Below are positions 41,502-53,791 of a DNA stretch of 64,000 nt, piece after piece. A model generated the notes under the pieces. It was not told the origin of the DNA and ran no database searches. It saw only the letters and a list, made by a program, of their open reading frames with translations. Position numbers and translations under genes: made by a program. Position 1 is the stretch's first letter. Each line of letters starts with the position of its first letter. Source of the DNA: Tribonema minus (Eukaryota; Sar; Xanthophyceae; Tribonematales; Tribonemataceae); the NCBI GenBank assembly GCA_017506865.1, contig JAFCMP010000025.1:1-64000 (forward strand), in the 5' to 3' direction.

Positions 41502-42889
41502 AGTGACACGCATCAATTACGATACCCTTCATGATGGAGTTTTCTGCATCGAGACGCTGGTCTGGATTTGATGTCATTTGGCTGTTGATTGCATGCCTGG
41601 TATGTTTTCAGCAATGCGCTTGCAACACAGCTTGCTTTACACATTGGATGACACGACGGCGCTCTGGCGCAGTGACATCAATGCAAACCACACACTTTGC
41701 CGTGCACCGAATCAGACATGACAAGCATATGAAAGTTGCATTCCACATCTGCGTGCCATATCAACTTCAGCCCCAATGCGTGTACAAGATCCATCTTCGC
41801 AAGAGCAGTGCTCATATCAGACAGGCCTGGCTAACCCCAACGCTAGGGTAGCTACTAACCTTGATCACGTGTTTCTATGGCTAGTATACCCAAACTTTAT
41901 GAGAAAGCGCATCATCACTGCCCTGGTCATGTTGCACTGTTGCACAAGTCAGCTGGGGTTGTCACCTCCAGACGCCTCTGTCCATTTGTCTTGTGAAATC
42001 GCCGCAGTCAGTTGTGTTGACACTTGTGGACAGCCATCTCCTGCAGTTGCTGAGCAGCCTTTGTCTGACCCTGTGTGGTGATGTGTGCATACACCTATAA
42101 ATAAATAACATCGTGTCTCAATCTTCTTGAACTTGCTGTAATAATAATATCTGACTGCAACTAAAATTGCACTTTTGAAGAGCATGATGAGAACAACATG
42201 CATAGCAGCATTCCATTCATTCGAGTGGGCCGTTGCCAGTGCTGTGTGCTGCCAGTTACTTATTGTAACTGAAGCCATTTGAAGGCACAACCAAGAGCAA
42301 TGCCTGCATTCCCATGAAAGAAGGCATGGGGCAAACAACAGTTTACACCAGTTTGCTCTTTGTTCAACAAACACACACATGTATCATGTAGGCGGAGGCT
42401 ACACATGCCGCAACAGCACCATCGCCAGCATCCCGTGACCTGCCATGTACAGAGCATACGCTTGCGCTGCGCTATTACCGCACTCCATCACAATCAGCAA
42501 CAAAGGCTCCCTTGCAACTCCAGACAATCACAACGTTTCCTGTGCACTGCGCCGCGCCCGACGCAGGGGCATTAATAGCCACTCATCGAGCGCACAGCGG
42601 CCTCTACACGCAGGCACAGTTTTTGTTGCACCCGCAGTAGCCCTGCTACATGGGCACACAACCACCCCCACACAGCTGGCGAAGTGGACAAATGCCATAC
42701 GCCCGCCGCCCTAGCCCACTGCTCCCTACTACCCCCCCCTGCCCGGTCTCTCACCAGCAGCAGTGCTCAGTTCACCTCAGCAGTGCTCGCGCCACCGCAG
42801 CAGTGCCTGCGCCAAACCGCGCTGCAGCCGACGAAGCCGCTGCGTCACGCGCCGCACCGCGCACCGCAGCAGCAGCAGCGCTCAGGAGG
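41502..42889. other. Intergenic, no gene seen
   Basis: AT-richer DNA. Short ORFs only, none with family resemblance or splice support. Confidence 0.4.
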
Positions 42890-44924
42890 TCACCGCAGCA
42901 GCGCCGCCACCATGTCGCGCTGCAGCTGGCGAAAGCGCTCCTTCTCGCGCCGCACCGACGCCACCAGCTCATCTGTGTCCGCCTGCAGCCGCTGCGCCGA
43001 CGCCGCAACCGCCTCCTCGCCGTTCACCGCCATGGCTGCTGCAGCCTCGCTCAGGGGCGCAACCGTGCCCGGCGGCACCGCGTCCGCCGCCGCCGGTGCG
43101 CGGCTGTCGCCACCAGCGCCGCCGCTGCCGACGCCACCGCTGCTGCCGCCGCCGCCACTGCCGCCGCCGCCGGCTCCGCCGCCGCTGCCGAGGGCGCCGG
43201 CACCGCTGCCGCCCTGGGATGCGCGCCGATTCTTTGAGAAATCAGGCGGGCCGTTGGACAGATACCAGGTGTTGAGCACGCTGACTGCAGCGGCGGGCTG
43301 CGGCGGCGGCGGCGCGAGCGTCGCCGCTGTTGCAGCTGCCGGCGACCCGGCGGTGGCGGCGGGAGGGCCGAGGCCGAAGGACAGCGCCGGCGTGTGCGGC
43401 GTGCTGCAGGGCGTGACGCCAAAGTTGGCACCCCACGCACTGCCGCGCCGCACGAACGTCGTCGGCGGCGGCACGAAGAGGGAGGGGTCGCTGATGCGCA
43501 GCGGCGCCGCGGGGGCAGCTGCTGCCGGCGGCGGCGGCGGCGCAGAGGCCTGCTCAGCTGCAGCCAATGACGCAGCAGGCGCTGCTGCCGCGTCCGGTGC
43601 AGCAGTGGCTGTCGGGTTCGCCGTCTCCGTCTCCGTCTCCGCCGCCGGCGCCACTGCTGCTGCCACCCCTGCATGCTCCGATGCTGGATGTGCAGCAGCT
43701 GGCGGCGAAGCAGCTGCTGCGGGTGCGGCATCGCCGCTGACGTCCATGTCTTCCGCGCCGTGCGCCGCCGCCGCTGCCGCGTCCGCCACGACTGCTGGCT
43801 GCTTGGCAGCAGCGGCAGCAGCGGCGGCAGCAGCGGCAGCCTCTTCGGCGAGCGCTGCGGCGCTGCGGCCCCACGTCGGCTCGCAGCTCTTGTACTCCTC
43901 CGCGCCGCTGTCCGCTGCTGCGCTGGCGGCAGCAGCGGCGGCAGCCGCGTCATGCGCAGCAGCGGCGCGCGCTGCTGGGCGGCTCTCCTCCTCCTCCACG
44001 ACGACCACGTCCATTGCCGCCTGCGCGCTGGCGTTCACCTGGGCAAGTGTCAGCGCAGGCTCAAATGCAACCACCACCATCGGCGCCGCCGCCGCCTGCA
44101 TCGCAGGGCTCGATGGCGCTGTCGCATCCACCGGGATCGTCACCGGCGCGGATGCGGGGGCCGCCGACGCTCGCACCGGCACCGGCGTCACCGGCACGAG
44201 CGCAGCCGCGGCAGGCGGCGCCGCCTCCGCCGCGGCAGCCGCAGGGGAAGTGGCGGACACGTCGCTGCTGGCTGACATTGAGGCAGTGGTCGAGTGCACA
44301 GGCGACGCGCGGATCACCGCAGCAGCTGTCGCCGCCGCCGGCGCAACTGCCGCCGCTGCTGCCGGTGCTGCTGCAGCCTGCGCAGCTGCCGCCTCAACCG
44401 GCACCGGCATCGGCGCCGCCGCCGCCGAGCTGGCGTTGTCTGCGATGGCGGCAGCAATTAGCCGAGTGGACGTGCCGATAACTGCCGGGGTTGATGCCCC
44501 AGCAGCGTGCGGCCGCGCGACTGCATTGCTATTCCTGTCAGTGACCACGTGGCCCGCCTGTAGCTGCGGAACCTGGTGAGCTACGCGAGAGTCTTGCTGC
44601 TGCTGCTGCTGCGGTGGTTGCGGCCGGTGCCGCCGTTGCGTAGGTGGCAAAACCGCATTCCCTTCCTGCTGCGCTGCAGGCTCTGCCGCCTGCACTTCCA
44701 CCGGTATCGTGTCTGCTGCCCGCCTTGCTGGCGCCGCTGCTGCGCCCCGTCGCGTTGACGCTGCAGCGGCAGCAGCGGGTGCGGCGGCAGGTGCGGTCGA
44801 TTCCGACGGCACGAGTGCTGCCGCCGAACCGCTGTCGACAGCGACCCGTCGCCGCTGCGACGAGCGTGCTGCGCTGCGCGGTGCTGCGGCGGCTGCTGCT
44901 TGTGATGCTGACTCCGCTGCCGCC

Positions 44925-44955
<31 letters not shown>

Positions 44956-45952
44956 TTTCCGCAGCGCCGCGCCGATGAGTGGCTGCTGACATGCGCGCCG
45001 CCGCCACCGGCTGCTGCTGAGCAGGCGCAGCAGCGGCGGCCTTCTCACGCACAGGCGACTTTTTCGTGGCTGCTGCCAGCATGGGGCTGGCACTTTTCTG
45101 CTTGGCCGGGGATTTGCCCTCGGCTGCTGCTGCTGCTGCCGCTGCCGCTGCCGCACGTGCTGCTGGCGCGGAGCGATTCAGCGCCGCCCGTCCCTTCCCT
45201 GCCCCCCTGGCAAAGTCACCGCTCCCTGACGCGTGTACATCAACGGCGGCGCTTTCATCGCCCAGACTCTCGCCGAACTCCCGCCTGTACTCCTCCGCCA
45301 TCCTCCCCAAGTCGCTGGGCGCGACAGCGGCGCCGCGCGGCGCTGCGCGCGCTGCCGTGACGGCACCGGCAGCGCCCTTTCCAGCCGCCGCACCCCCCGA
45401 GCTGGGCTGCTCCCACAGCACCTTGCCATGCTGGCGCTGCGGCTGCTGCGGCTCGGGCTGCGGCTGGTTCCTGCTGGGGGGGTGTTGGGTGCGAGGGGCA
45501 GCTGCCGCGCTAGCCCTTGCACCCGCAGCAGATCCGCCCATGGGCCCCGCACTTGCTTCCGTTGGAGGAATGTGGGCAGCTGCCGCTGGTGGCGCTCCGA
45601 GGTTGGGTGTCGATCTTGGATCTTTGATCTCGCTCTTATTGCTCCGTTCATGTCTGGGGTTTAGCTGCACCACCTTCTGCCTCTTGCCGCGATCAGCGGC
45701 TGCGGAACCTGCGGCGGCGGCAGCAGCCTGCTGCGACTGCTCTTTCTTCTTCCTGTCGTTCTCCCTGTCTCTCACCATGCCCGCAACCATGTCTTCCTGG
45801 CGCTGGTTAAACTCTTGAGATTCGTCGCCTTGCCGCCCTCGCTTTTGCCCGCGGCCAGCACCACCGCTGCTGCCGCCGCCGCCACCGCCACCAGCATTGC
45901 CGCCCCCACCGCCTCGACCGCCACGCCCTCCTCTACCTCTTCCCCGTGCCAT
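42890..45952 (-). CDS. Ala-rich RGG-box protein, function unknown
   Basis: Single-exon ORF of 1020 codons from ATG at 45,952 (MARGRGRGGRG). The frame is open 54 codons further upstream, but the RGG start is the natural one. Residues 1-40 are an RGG/GGN-rich box, typical of RNA-binding proteins; then a charged coiled-coil-like stretch (RDRENDRKKKEQS) and a short ordered piece (LGRMAEEYRREFGESL). About 600 residues of Ala/Pro/Val low complexity follow, then DPSLFVPPPTTFVRRG, SVLNTWYLSNGPPDFSKN and a C-terminal helix (SVRREKERFRQLQRDM). The isolated ordered segments in a GC-rich sea argue for a real gene, though much of the GC repeat keeps several frames open. No homologue recognised. A role in RNA granules or nucleic-acid binding is a guess from the RGG box. 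Confidence 0.6.
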
Positions 45953-46114
45953 GCCAGCGAACTTTAGTTGTAGGTAGGTGCCTCTTTTGTTTGGGTCTCT
46001 CTGACAGAGCTGGCGTACCTGATAAGCAGCTGACAGACCGACGATCTCTGCGACGCAACAGCTGCTACTGCAGCAACTCCGAGCGACTGGAGGGCACCGC
46101 TTACACACACACAC

Positions 46115-46741
46115 TTACTCTTCATCGCGTCCGACACTTCAAGTCAGTCTTGAAGATCTTTGTGAAAGTTGAAGTGTCTGACTTCGTGCATTAAGCAAGT
46201 GTTGACCAACACATTCACCTCGTGCTCAACCTCTTGCCGCATTTACTCTTAAGCTTGGACAGCAATATCAGGCTCAACAAAGAAGAGCAGCAGCTGCGAT
46301 AGCGCCAAGCAAGCAAGCAAGCAAGCAAGCAGGCACAACTCAAAGATTACCACAACATTGTGTACAAATATGCAGGTGTATTTACAGGTATGTGTCAATC
46401 GCCGGTCACGTCATGTATGCACAAATAGTTTGCGGAGCCAGCAGCATATGAGTGGCTTGAACTTGCACATTCCCCGCTGCAAGCCGCATCCAGCGCTCCG
46501 TCTGAAGAACATCCTTCTTCAACTTCGGTACATGGCAGCCTCAGATGATGCAGGCACCCTCATATCATTTGTGTGTGTCTAACAATCACCTCATGTGGCG
46601 CCTTTCCACAACGCATCACACCAGGCAGGATGCGCTCCCGCCGCTCACTGAGCCATGCTCGCAATCGCCCCAACCCGCCTTCGCGGTACATACCTCAATC
46701 CCCCAGGCATTACAACGATGGCAATGGTACGCTGCGCATAC
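46115..46741. other. Intergenic, no gene seen; CAAG microsatellite
   Basis: A run of about seven CAAG units lies at 46,307-46,333. Nothing else recognisable. Confidence 0.4.
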
Positions 46742-49466
46742 TTAGCAGCTGCTGCGACCGCCTGAAGCTGCAAGCAGAGGCACCGTCTGATCTGCGTCGC
46801 TAGGCACCATCTCAATGGTGCCGTCATCGCCTACGGCAAAGGCGGCGCCGCTGGTGCCCGTCACTGCCTGCATGCGGGGCGGCCGCGCGTGCTTTGCTGA
46901 GCGCTGTTGCTGCTGCTGCTGCGCCTGCTGGTGGTGGCGGTTGGCGCCTGCTGCGCGGGGTGACACACGGGCAGATGTTGGATCTGTGAGTGTGAAGGAT
47001 GAAGAGGGCGCACCAGCAAATGGGCAGATGATACAAAAGGCATTGAGAAGTGACGGCAAAGCGCATGGTTTGCAACACCACAGCTCAGGAGCACAGCAGG
47101 CCTACTTTGCAATAGCTGCCAACAGCCTTCGACGAAGTATGATGACAAGCAGCACTGTCCGCATGTGCACTGTCTGCAATGCAGATGTGCAAAAACATGC
47201 TGCATCAGTCCAGCACCGGGTGCCAGTCAGTATGCCCGACACGTCCCCAGTAAACATACAGTGCAGCACAGGTAGATGTGTATAGAGCCTTCAAAAAAGG
47301 GGCGCGCCGCTTGCCTCAGCCAACAAAGGCTCGCGTTCGCTCATGTGCATATGCCATTGCGGCATCATCGTCATGGTTCCTGGCCTTAATCAACTACCCA
47401 GTCACGGTCCATCAAACCTCCAAGGTACTGACAGTGCAGCAACCACAGAATATATTAAAAATTTGTCGAACACGCGAAACTTGTTGAGAGTGCTTCATAG
47501 TAGTACCTGCCACATACGTGCTTGTCCATTCTGCATGTACCTCGAGACTTGCGCGATGTCTGAAGCTTCAGGCTTCGTTATTGCCTGATCAAAATCTGCC
47601 ACACGCAGCGCAGCACTCGTACAAGAGACGAAATGGAAGCGATGCCCGCTCGTTACCAAAGCCCCTCCCCCCCCGGCATGATGCGCAGCCTCTTACTGCA
47701 CTACTGCACGCCAAGCTCTGTTGACTTGCGTCGCCTCACGCAACCATGTTTTCGGCACAAACGCAGTGAACACCGCACGCTGCAAACTTCAAGCTGTGAC
47801 GCACACACGACCATGTTTTCGGCACAAACGCAGTGAACACCGCACGCTGCACCTTCAAGCTGTGACGCACCTCTTGGTGGCGCAGCAGCGGCCGCACCCT
47901 CCACATGCGCGCTCTCCCACTCCGTGTCCCCGCGAAACTGCAATAACGCCAGCGCCAGGCTCCAATCATTTGTCTCCAAGTAAAATGCGGCCTCCTTCAT
48001 GCCGAGGCCGCTCTCGTAGCGAAAGCGCTGCAGATCAACTTCGCGCGATCGCGGCTGCAGCTGAGCCACCGCCTCCACGTCCGTGAACTTGTTGGGGATG
48101 CGCAGGACCTGCAGCAGCGCTCAGCCATGCACACATGCCACAATGTGAGTTGGGGTACCCCGGTTGCGAGCTGGGTTCAGCGGCCATGTCCTGCTGCGAC
48201 TGCTGCTGAAACCGCTTTTTCCTGCACGGCCAGATGAGCGATTGATAGATGGGGTCTGGCCGCACGTCACATGTGATTAAATACAATAACACATACTCTG
48301 TCTCCTCCACAGCCCCATGACATGCCCCCACACAATGAAGACACATGGTCTCTCTCACTTCGTACAACTTCATCATACGCCGTGCCACAATGCCGTGGTA
48401 GCTAGCCACAGTATTTGTGCGTCAGAGCTGATCAACCAACAACAGAATGCAGCAATCACTGGACAGTAGGCGCACAGCCGCAGTAACTAGCCACTGTAGC
48501 TTAGAGTTGCTATGAACACCCAACGACAGCATGCAGCAATCATTGGACGGCAGTGGCAGCATTCTATGGATTCCGTGCTCTGATACTTATCAACAACACA
48601 CAAAAAACAACCGCCGAAGCTGATATTGCAGAAGACTGTTTGCCACAGACGACACCATTGGTCCATGACAGATGCTCACCTTGCACAGGCGGAAGTGTTC
48701 GCCAAAAAAGTCATTGTAGTGGTGAAGCTCCTTCTTTGAGACCTGTGCGTCACGAGCAAGTGCGAGTTTGCTATGGCAGTGAGTACAAATGAAGCAACAG
48801 ATCGATGAAATGCAGCTGGTGACTACGCGCCCCAATCAGTGTGAGGTAATGGTCTACATTGATAGCTCGAGACCATGTTGGACATGAGAGACATTGAAGT
48901 TGAAGCAGTGAGCATGCGGCCCTACAGGTCACCAGCAGCTGGCCATTGTTGAGCGCTGCACTCTCTGATGACAAGATGCTGTCGAATGCAAGGTAAAAAT
49001 AGCGCACTCGCTACAAGACGAAGTTGGCAAGAGATGGCAGGGCATGACGCGCAGCACATTTACTTACCCTGTATCTCAAACAGATGCCCACTAGCGTGTC
49101 CTCTGGCATGATCACATGCTCCAAGAACGCTGGAAGGGCGGGCTGAGGCGGCGCATTCTCTGTATCCTCGGTGCCTTGGGCCTGACAAGCAGAGATGGCC
49201 CAGTTCCCGTCTGATTGCCTTGTCCATTCGAGGCCGGTGGGTAGCGGCGGCAAAGCCTTGAGCAGCGTGTCGGGCGAGAAGTCTGCGCAAGGCCGCAAGA
49301 GCACACGGTCGCACAGCAAACAAGAGAGAAAGCGGGCTGATTGAGCACCTGAAGTGACGCAGGTGACGCGTTTTAAGTTTTTGATCATGTCGTGAAGCTT
49401 ACCGACGTATGGCGGCTGGTCCTGCAATTTTTGCAGCTTCCAAGCGAGCAGCCCTCCCTCCGCCAT
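46742..49466 (-). CDS. LysM domain / UBA-like domain protein
   Basis: Five exons: 49466-49403, 49282-49068, 48742-48680, 48108-47871, 46983-46742; GT-AG introns, phases consistent, 273 residues, no indel. Residues 1-21 start MAEGGLLAWKLQKLQ, with no signal peptide. Residues ~76-120 form a LysM fold split over exons 2-4: EHVIMPEDTLVGICLRYR, VSKKELHHYNDFFG, VLRIPN. This is the intracellular LYSMD-type pattern rather than a secreted chitin receptor. Residues ~136-176 (GLGMKEAAFYLETNDWSLAL) look like a UBA/CUE ubiquitin-binding helix bundle. The C-terminus is poly-Gln and acidic, ending in SSC. LYSMD proteins are poorly understood; a link between membranes or glycans and ubiquitin is possible but unproven. 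Two near-identical 62-bp copies abut the exon 4 donor. Confidence 0.85.
47741..47870 (-). repeat. Tandem duplication abutting a splice donor
   Basis: Copies at 47,741-47,804 and 47,809-47,870 share CAACCATGTTTTCGGCAC-type starts and GCTGTGACGCAC ends. The second copy ends exactly at the exon 4 donor (GTGCGT on the minus strand), so the first supplies a second potential donor. Confidence 0.85.
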
Positions 49467-49589
49467 GCTCAGTCTGCCAGTTGTTCGTGCGCTTGCGCGG
49501 TGAGTAGAAGTTCTTCAATCTCTGAACTTCAACTAAGAACTTGAACTAAGAACTTGAACTTCGTGGCAGTTGAAAGCGCTTAAGCGAGG

Positions 49590-51387
49590 ATGGCCCTTGA
49601 GGAGGAGCACGTGGCAGATATGCTGGGGGCGAGGCTGGATCGCCTGCTGCGGAAAATCTGGCTGTGCAATGGCTTCAAACCCCGGTCTATGTCGAAAGCA
49701 GGTGAGGATATGCTTCTTGAGGCACAGCGAGGTCTTTGCGCGCATCAATAGTGCTCCATTATTTGTGGCTGACTCTGAGTGATGATGTTTGTAGATTCCG
49801 GACGCTCCAGCGACCAATAATTGTGTCTTCATTGCCTTCCGTTGTTGGCAGTCGAGGAGCGAGCTGCAGCAGACCTGCCGGCGTCGTTGGCAGAGGTGAA
49901 GGCTATCAAGCTGGCACTGTGCTACTTTCCATTGCCCTCAAAGGTCAATGGCCTGCGCCTACGGGTCGGCATCTTGATGCTGGAAGAGCGGCTGGCCGCT
50001 CTAAGTACCGTTCTGAAAAGAGCCAAACGCACCAACAAAAAGCAGCGTCTGCTCCGTGCACCTGCTTCGGCAGCAGCAGCGGTGCTCAACGACGAGGACT
50101 TGCTGGCGCGCATCATGTCCTGCACAGACACCGATCGCTGGTTATACACAGCGCCCATCAGCCGCGCCATTGGCGCAGCCTACATGACACACGTCACCAT
50201 CACGAGCGGCATTCGGAGCTTATTTCTGACCAATATGGCCGCAGCATTACAGTCGCCGAAGGCCCTAGCCTTTCCGTAAAAGAATGTACAGACTTCCAAA
50301 GTGGAAGTTGAGCAGGCTAGTAGGAGAGGCGGGGTCGTTGGCGGTGGTACGTTTCTTGTGTCGCGCGGGGATCCTTGACATGGCAGTTGTCCTGGAACAC
50401 GCGGGCGCACACTGCAACATGAGTCTGCTACACCCGCTGCGCTTGCTCGACTCGTGCGTACGCCTGATTACACCCCGGCAGCAAGAACAAATCGCCCTAG
50501 ACCTTGCGGAGCGCGGCGACGATGGCTTTGCCCTCACGTGGCTGTCGCAGCAGCAGCTCAGAGTTGTCGATGCGCCGCGTTCGCAGTACTTGCTGGCGGC
50601 CATGTGTTTCAAGGCTGCGCAGGGGGGGCACCTCGCGACGCTCCAGTACCTGCTGCACCCGAAGCGCGGCTTGGCGCTCTTTGGGCCTCTGGTGTACCCA
50701 GATGCTGTGCTGGTATGGCTGGCGGGCCGGCCGTTTGACGACGAAGTGGCCAATAACTTCGGCGATAAGGACGTTCTCACATATTTAGTTAATGCCATGA
50801 GGTGGCAAGACAGGGAGATCGCGTCAACGCTGCTCGACAAAGCTGCCGGCAGCGGCAACATCGAAATGCTGCGGTGGCTGTTGGCTGAGGGCCACGCGTT
50901 CACACCCAGCACCATGGCCCACGCAGCGTTCCACGGCCAGCTGCCCATGCTCAAGTGGCTCAGGCAGCAGGGCTGTCCGCACGACATCCACAATCTCTTT
51001 GAGTGTGCCGTGATAAAGAGCCGAGCCGCCACCGTACGCCTAGCGCAGTGGGTCCGCAGCTGCGGCGGCGGCGACTGGACCCCAGACGGCCTGGCTCGCA
51101 GCCTCCGCTTGGCAATGATAGTTCACGTTAATCCGGCGGTGGCCGCGTGGCTTCGCAGCGAGGGCGCGCTCTGGCCTGGGGGCCTTCTTGAAGTTACTCA
51201 CGATGCGACCGTAGGCATGTCGAGCGTGCGGATGATGGAGTGGGCGCTCGAGAGCGGCTGCGGGTGGGGCGCCTGGACGTCGGCCCACTGCGACAAGTTC
51301 AAGTTCGCGAAGTACGTGAGCGCGCCCGCAGACGCCAAGCCCGTCCTGCACGCGCTGGGGTGTCCGTGCAAGTGCCCGCGCATGTAA
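49590..51387 (+). CDS. F-box-like / ankyrin-type repeat protein with one frameshift
   Basis: Exon 1 is 49590-49701 (MALEEEHVADML), phase 1; exon 2 starts at 49,852 after a good TTGTTGGCAG acceptor. Exon 2 has a coiled-coil segment (LMLEERLAALSTVLKRAKR) and an F-box-like part (LNDEDLLARIMSCTDTDR) but stops at 50,279. The rest, 50,284-51,387, is in the +1 frame. Dropping one T from the TTT at 50,270-50,275 would join FP-stop to MYRLPKWKLSRLVG smoothly. The second part has ankyrin-like units such as KAAGSGNIEMLRWLLAEG and AAFHGQLPMLKWLRQQGCP. The order F-box-like start then ankyrin repeats is shared with the minus-strand gene at 53 kb and with large stramenopile families. Either a mild pseudogene or a homopolymer miscall. 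Confidence 0.65.
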
Positions 51388-52774
51388 GCGGTTGTGCATC
51401 ACAGGAAATAATGGCACTCTATGTTAACTTGTTGAATGCGCGCGGCTGGCGTCCCTGTGTCTTCAACTTGAAGTTGCTGCCTGTGGTGCTGGTTTGCTGC
51501 ATGTGCTCTGCTCATGAACTGTGCTGTGTGTCTGATTGCCTGGTGCATCATACTCGGCGGAGTGGTGCAGTTGATGGAATGATGCAGCTGCAGCGCCCCT
51601 CCGGACATGCCATGTGGTGATGGTTCTTATACTCGTACTCATGCATGGACTGCTCGTCGTCATGTGCTCATCTGAACGCTTGTTGCCAATAGATCCTGCC
51701 AATGAGAAGCCGCGTAAGTTCTGCATGTGTGATCATCATTATGTGTGTTTGCCCGTCAGAGCCTGATGTCTCCATACTATTAGGTGCTGCAGCTGGATAA
51801 TCGCTGAGGCTTATCAAATTGCCTCAGACAAACACGAGGCCTTGAATTGCGGGCCAGTCAAGCCTTCAAATTGCTTGTGCTTGCGTTTCTGTGGTGCCAG
51901 TGTGACAGTGTGCTGCACGCACCATATGTCATGCAGCGCGTTGTGTTTTGACCGAAATGTTGGTGCAGGCATTCCACATATGCCGTTGGCCTGCACAAAA
52001 CTGAAGCAGCCGATGGCAACAAGCCCCTTTCTCAAGACTGTGCGACACTGCAAAACAACATCTGCAATATGCGCACATGTTTGTGACATCATAGATAGGG
52101 TTAGCTTTGTGACATCCTGTATAGATAATACATACACGTCAGCTGCCTGTCAGCAACCGACAACGGCGCTGGCATGCTGAATCAGTGACAGCCCCACCAT
52201 ATGGACAGATATGCTGAGGCCTATGAAGTAATGGGAGATGACATGAGGCAGAGAGACGGGCAAGACTGGCACACACTGCCAGCATCACGCTCAAAGTCAT
52301 GCTGCTTAAGTGCGGGTGCCAACTGCTGCGAAGGCAACTTTGACGCATGCAAGTTTTTAGATGGCCTGAACTTTAGCTCTGGTACCAGTGGTGAAGGACA
52401 CATTGCCACCGTCATTATGCCTTTGCTGCACACTCTCTGGTTAGCTGCAGCACCATCATGATGGTAGTTTATCGTAGTGGCATGCTTTGGTCACTCACTT
52501 GACAAGATCCGATTTGGCTCAGCCCATTGCATCATGTCATGATGCTGCGTGTGCCGCCGTCACTCAGCCATGGAGGTGATGTTTCATTGCACAAGCAATC
52601 ACAGCACTGTCCTTGCATCCAGTTAATAATGTGTCAAAGCTCCGCAGCGGTGGCGTCATGCATTGCATGTGCAAGCTCCTGAGCAATGGCATTATACGGT
52701 TGGGCAAACAGCCAGGTCAGCGAGGAGCAGCAGGACAGAAACACTGACACTGAATGAGACTGAAAGTGAACCAT
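51388..52774. other. Intergenic, no gene seen
   Basis: 3' ends of two converging ankyrin-type genes; short ORFs only. Confidence 0.4.
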
Positions 52775-53738
52775 TCAAGTTGTGTTGGCACGCAGCCACT
52801 GGAGCACCTCGAGGTGCCCCTCCGCCTCTGCTGCGTCACAAGCGGCCGCAAACCAACGGCTGCCGTTGGCACGCAGCCATTTGAGCACCTCCAGCTGCCC
52901 GTTCGCCGCTGCTATGCAGGCCGTGAACCTGGCTCCACGACAGCCGTTAGCGTGCGCCCACTGCAGCACCTCGAGGTGCCCGTGCCTGGCTGCCATGAAG
53001 CATGATGAGTCGTCCCAGGGGCAGCCGTTGTGATGCAGCCACTGGAGCACCTCGAGATGCCCGCCCTGCGCTGCCGAAGAGCATGTTGACTCGTCCCAGG
53101 GGCAGCCGTTGTGATGCAGCCACTGGAGCGCCTCGAGATGACCGCATGCCGCTGCTAAGAAGCACGTTTGTATGCTCCAGGGGCAGCCATTGGCGTGCGC
53201 CCACTGCAGCACCGCCAGGTGCCCGCCGTCCGTTGCCGCGTTGCATGTTGACTCATCCCAGGGGCAGCCGTTGAAGCGGGCCCACTGCAGCACCTGAAGG
53301 TGCCCGTGCCATGCTGCCGCTTCGCACACCGCCGGGTCGAAGGTGAACCCGTCGGCCTCCAGGCACTTGAGTATGGGCAGGTGCCCGGCAGCTGCTGCTA
53401 TGACTATGGCATGGTGGGTTCTGGGCAGGGTTGCGCCGGTGTGAAGGCGGAGCAGCTCGATGAGCACTGCCACCCTCCCGCCGCGCGCACACGCGTCAAG
53501 TGCTGCTGCGGGGTCCATACCGCTGAGCAATGCCCACCTGAGGACCTGTACGGTGATGACGCAGTCATCGACGAGGGTGCTGGCAATGCCATCGGTTTTT
53601 GCACTTATAGTGTCCCTGAAAGGCTTGCACGTGGTCCGAAGCATCACGCTCGGCCGCAAGTACTGAAGTATCCGGTCGCAGACAGCGTGTTGGCTGAACA
53701 CAGCTGCCGCAGCTGGCTGGGAGACAGCCGCATCTGGG

Positions 53739-53774
<36 letters not shown>

Positions 53775-53791
53775 CATTGCCCCTGCATCAC
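52775..53791 (-). CDS. Ankyrin-repeat protein of the NGCPWDE type
   Basis: Single-exon ORF, 338 residues, intact. The N-terminus has an 11-Gln tract (CTG repeat at about 53,740-53,772). An F-box-like segment CDRILQYLRPSVMLRTTCKP follows, and then about eight ankyrin-type repeats of the form AAxxGHLEVLQWxxxNGCPW (for example HGHLQVLQWARFNGCPWDES). The ORF ends inside a repeat, AEGHLEVLQWLRANTT. Repeats of this exact kind form large families in brown algae, oomycetes and relatives and are thought to bind proteins; some have F-box partners. The two central repeats (52,990-53,130) are nearly identical in DNA, which suggests recent unequal exchange. Confidence 0.9.

Noticed and set aside
42684..44579. 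631-codon plus-strand ORF
   Set aside because: Antisense of the Ala-rich RGG gene. GCN repeats are open on both strands; only the minus strand has RGG, charged helices and ordered segments.
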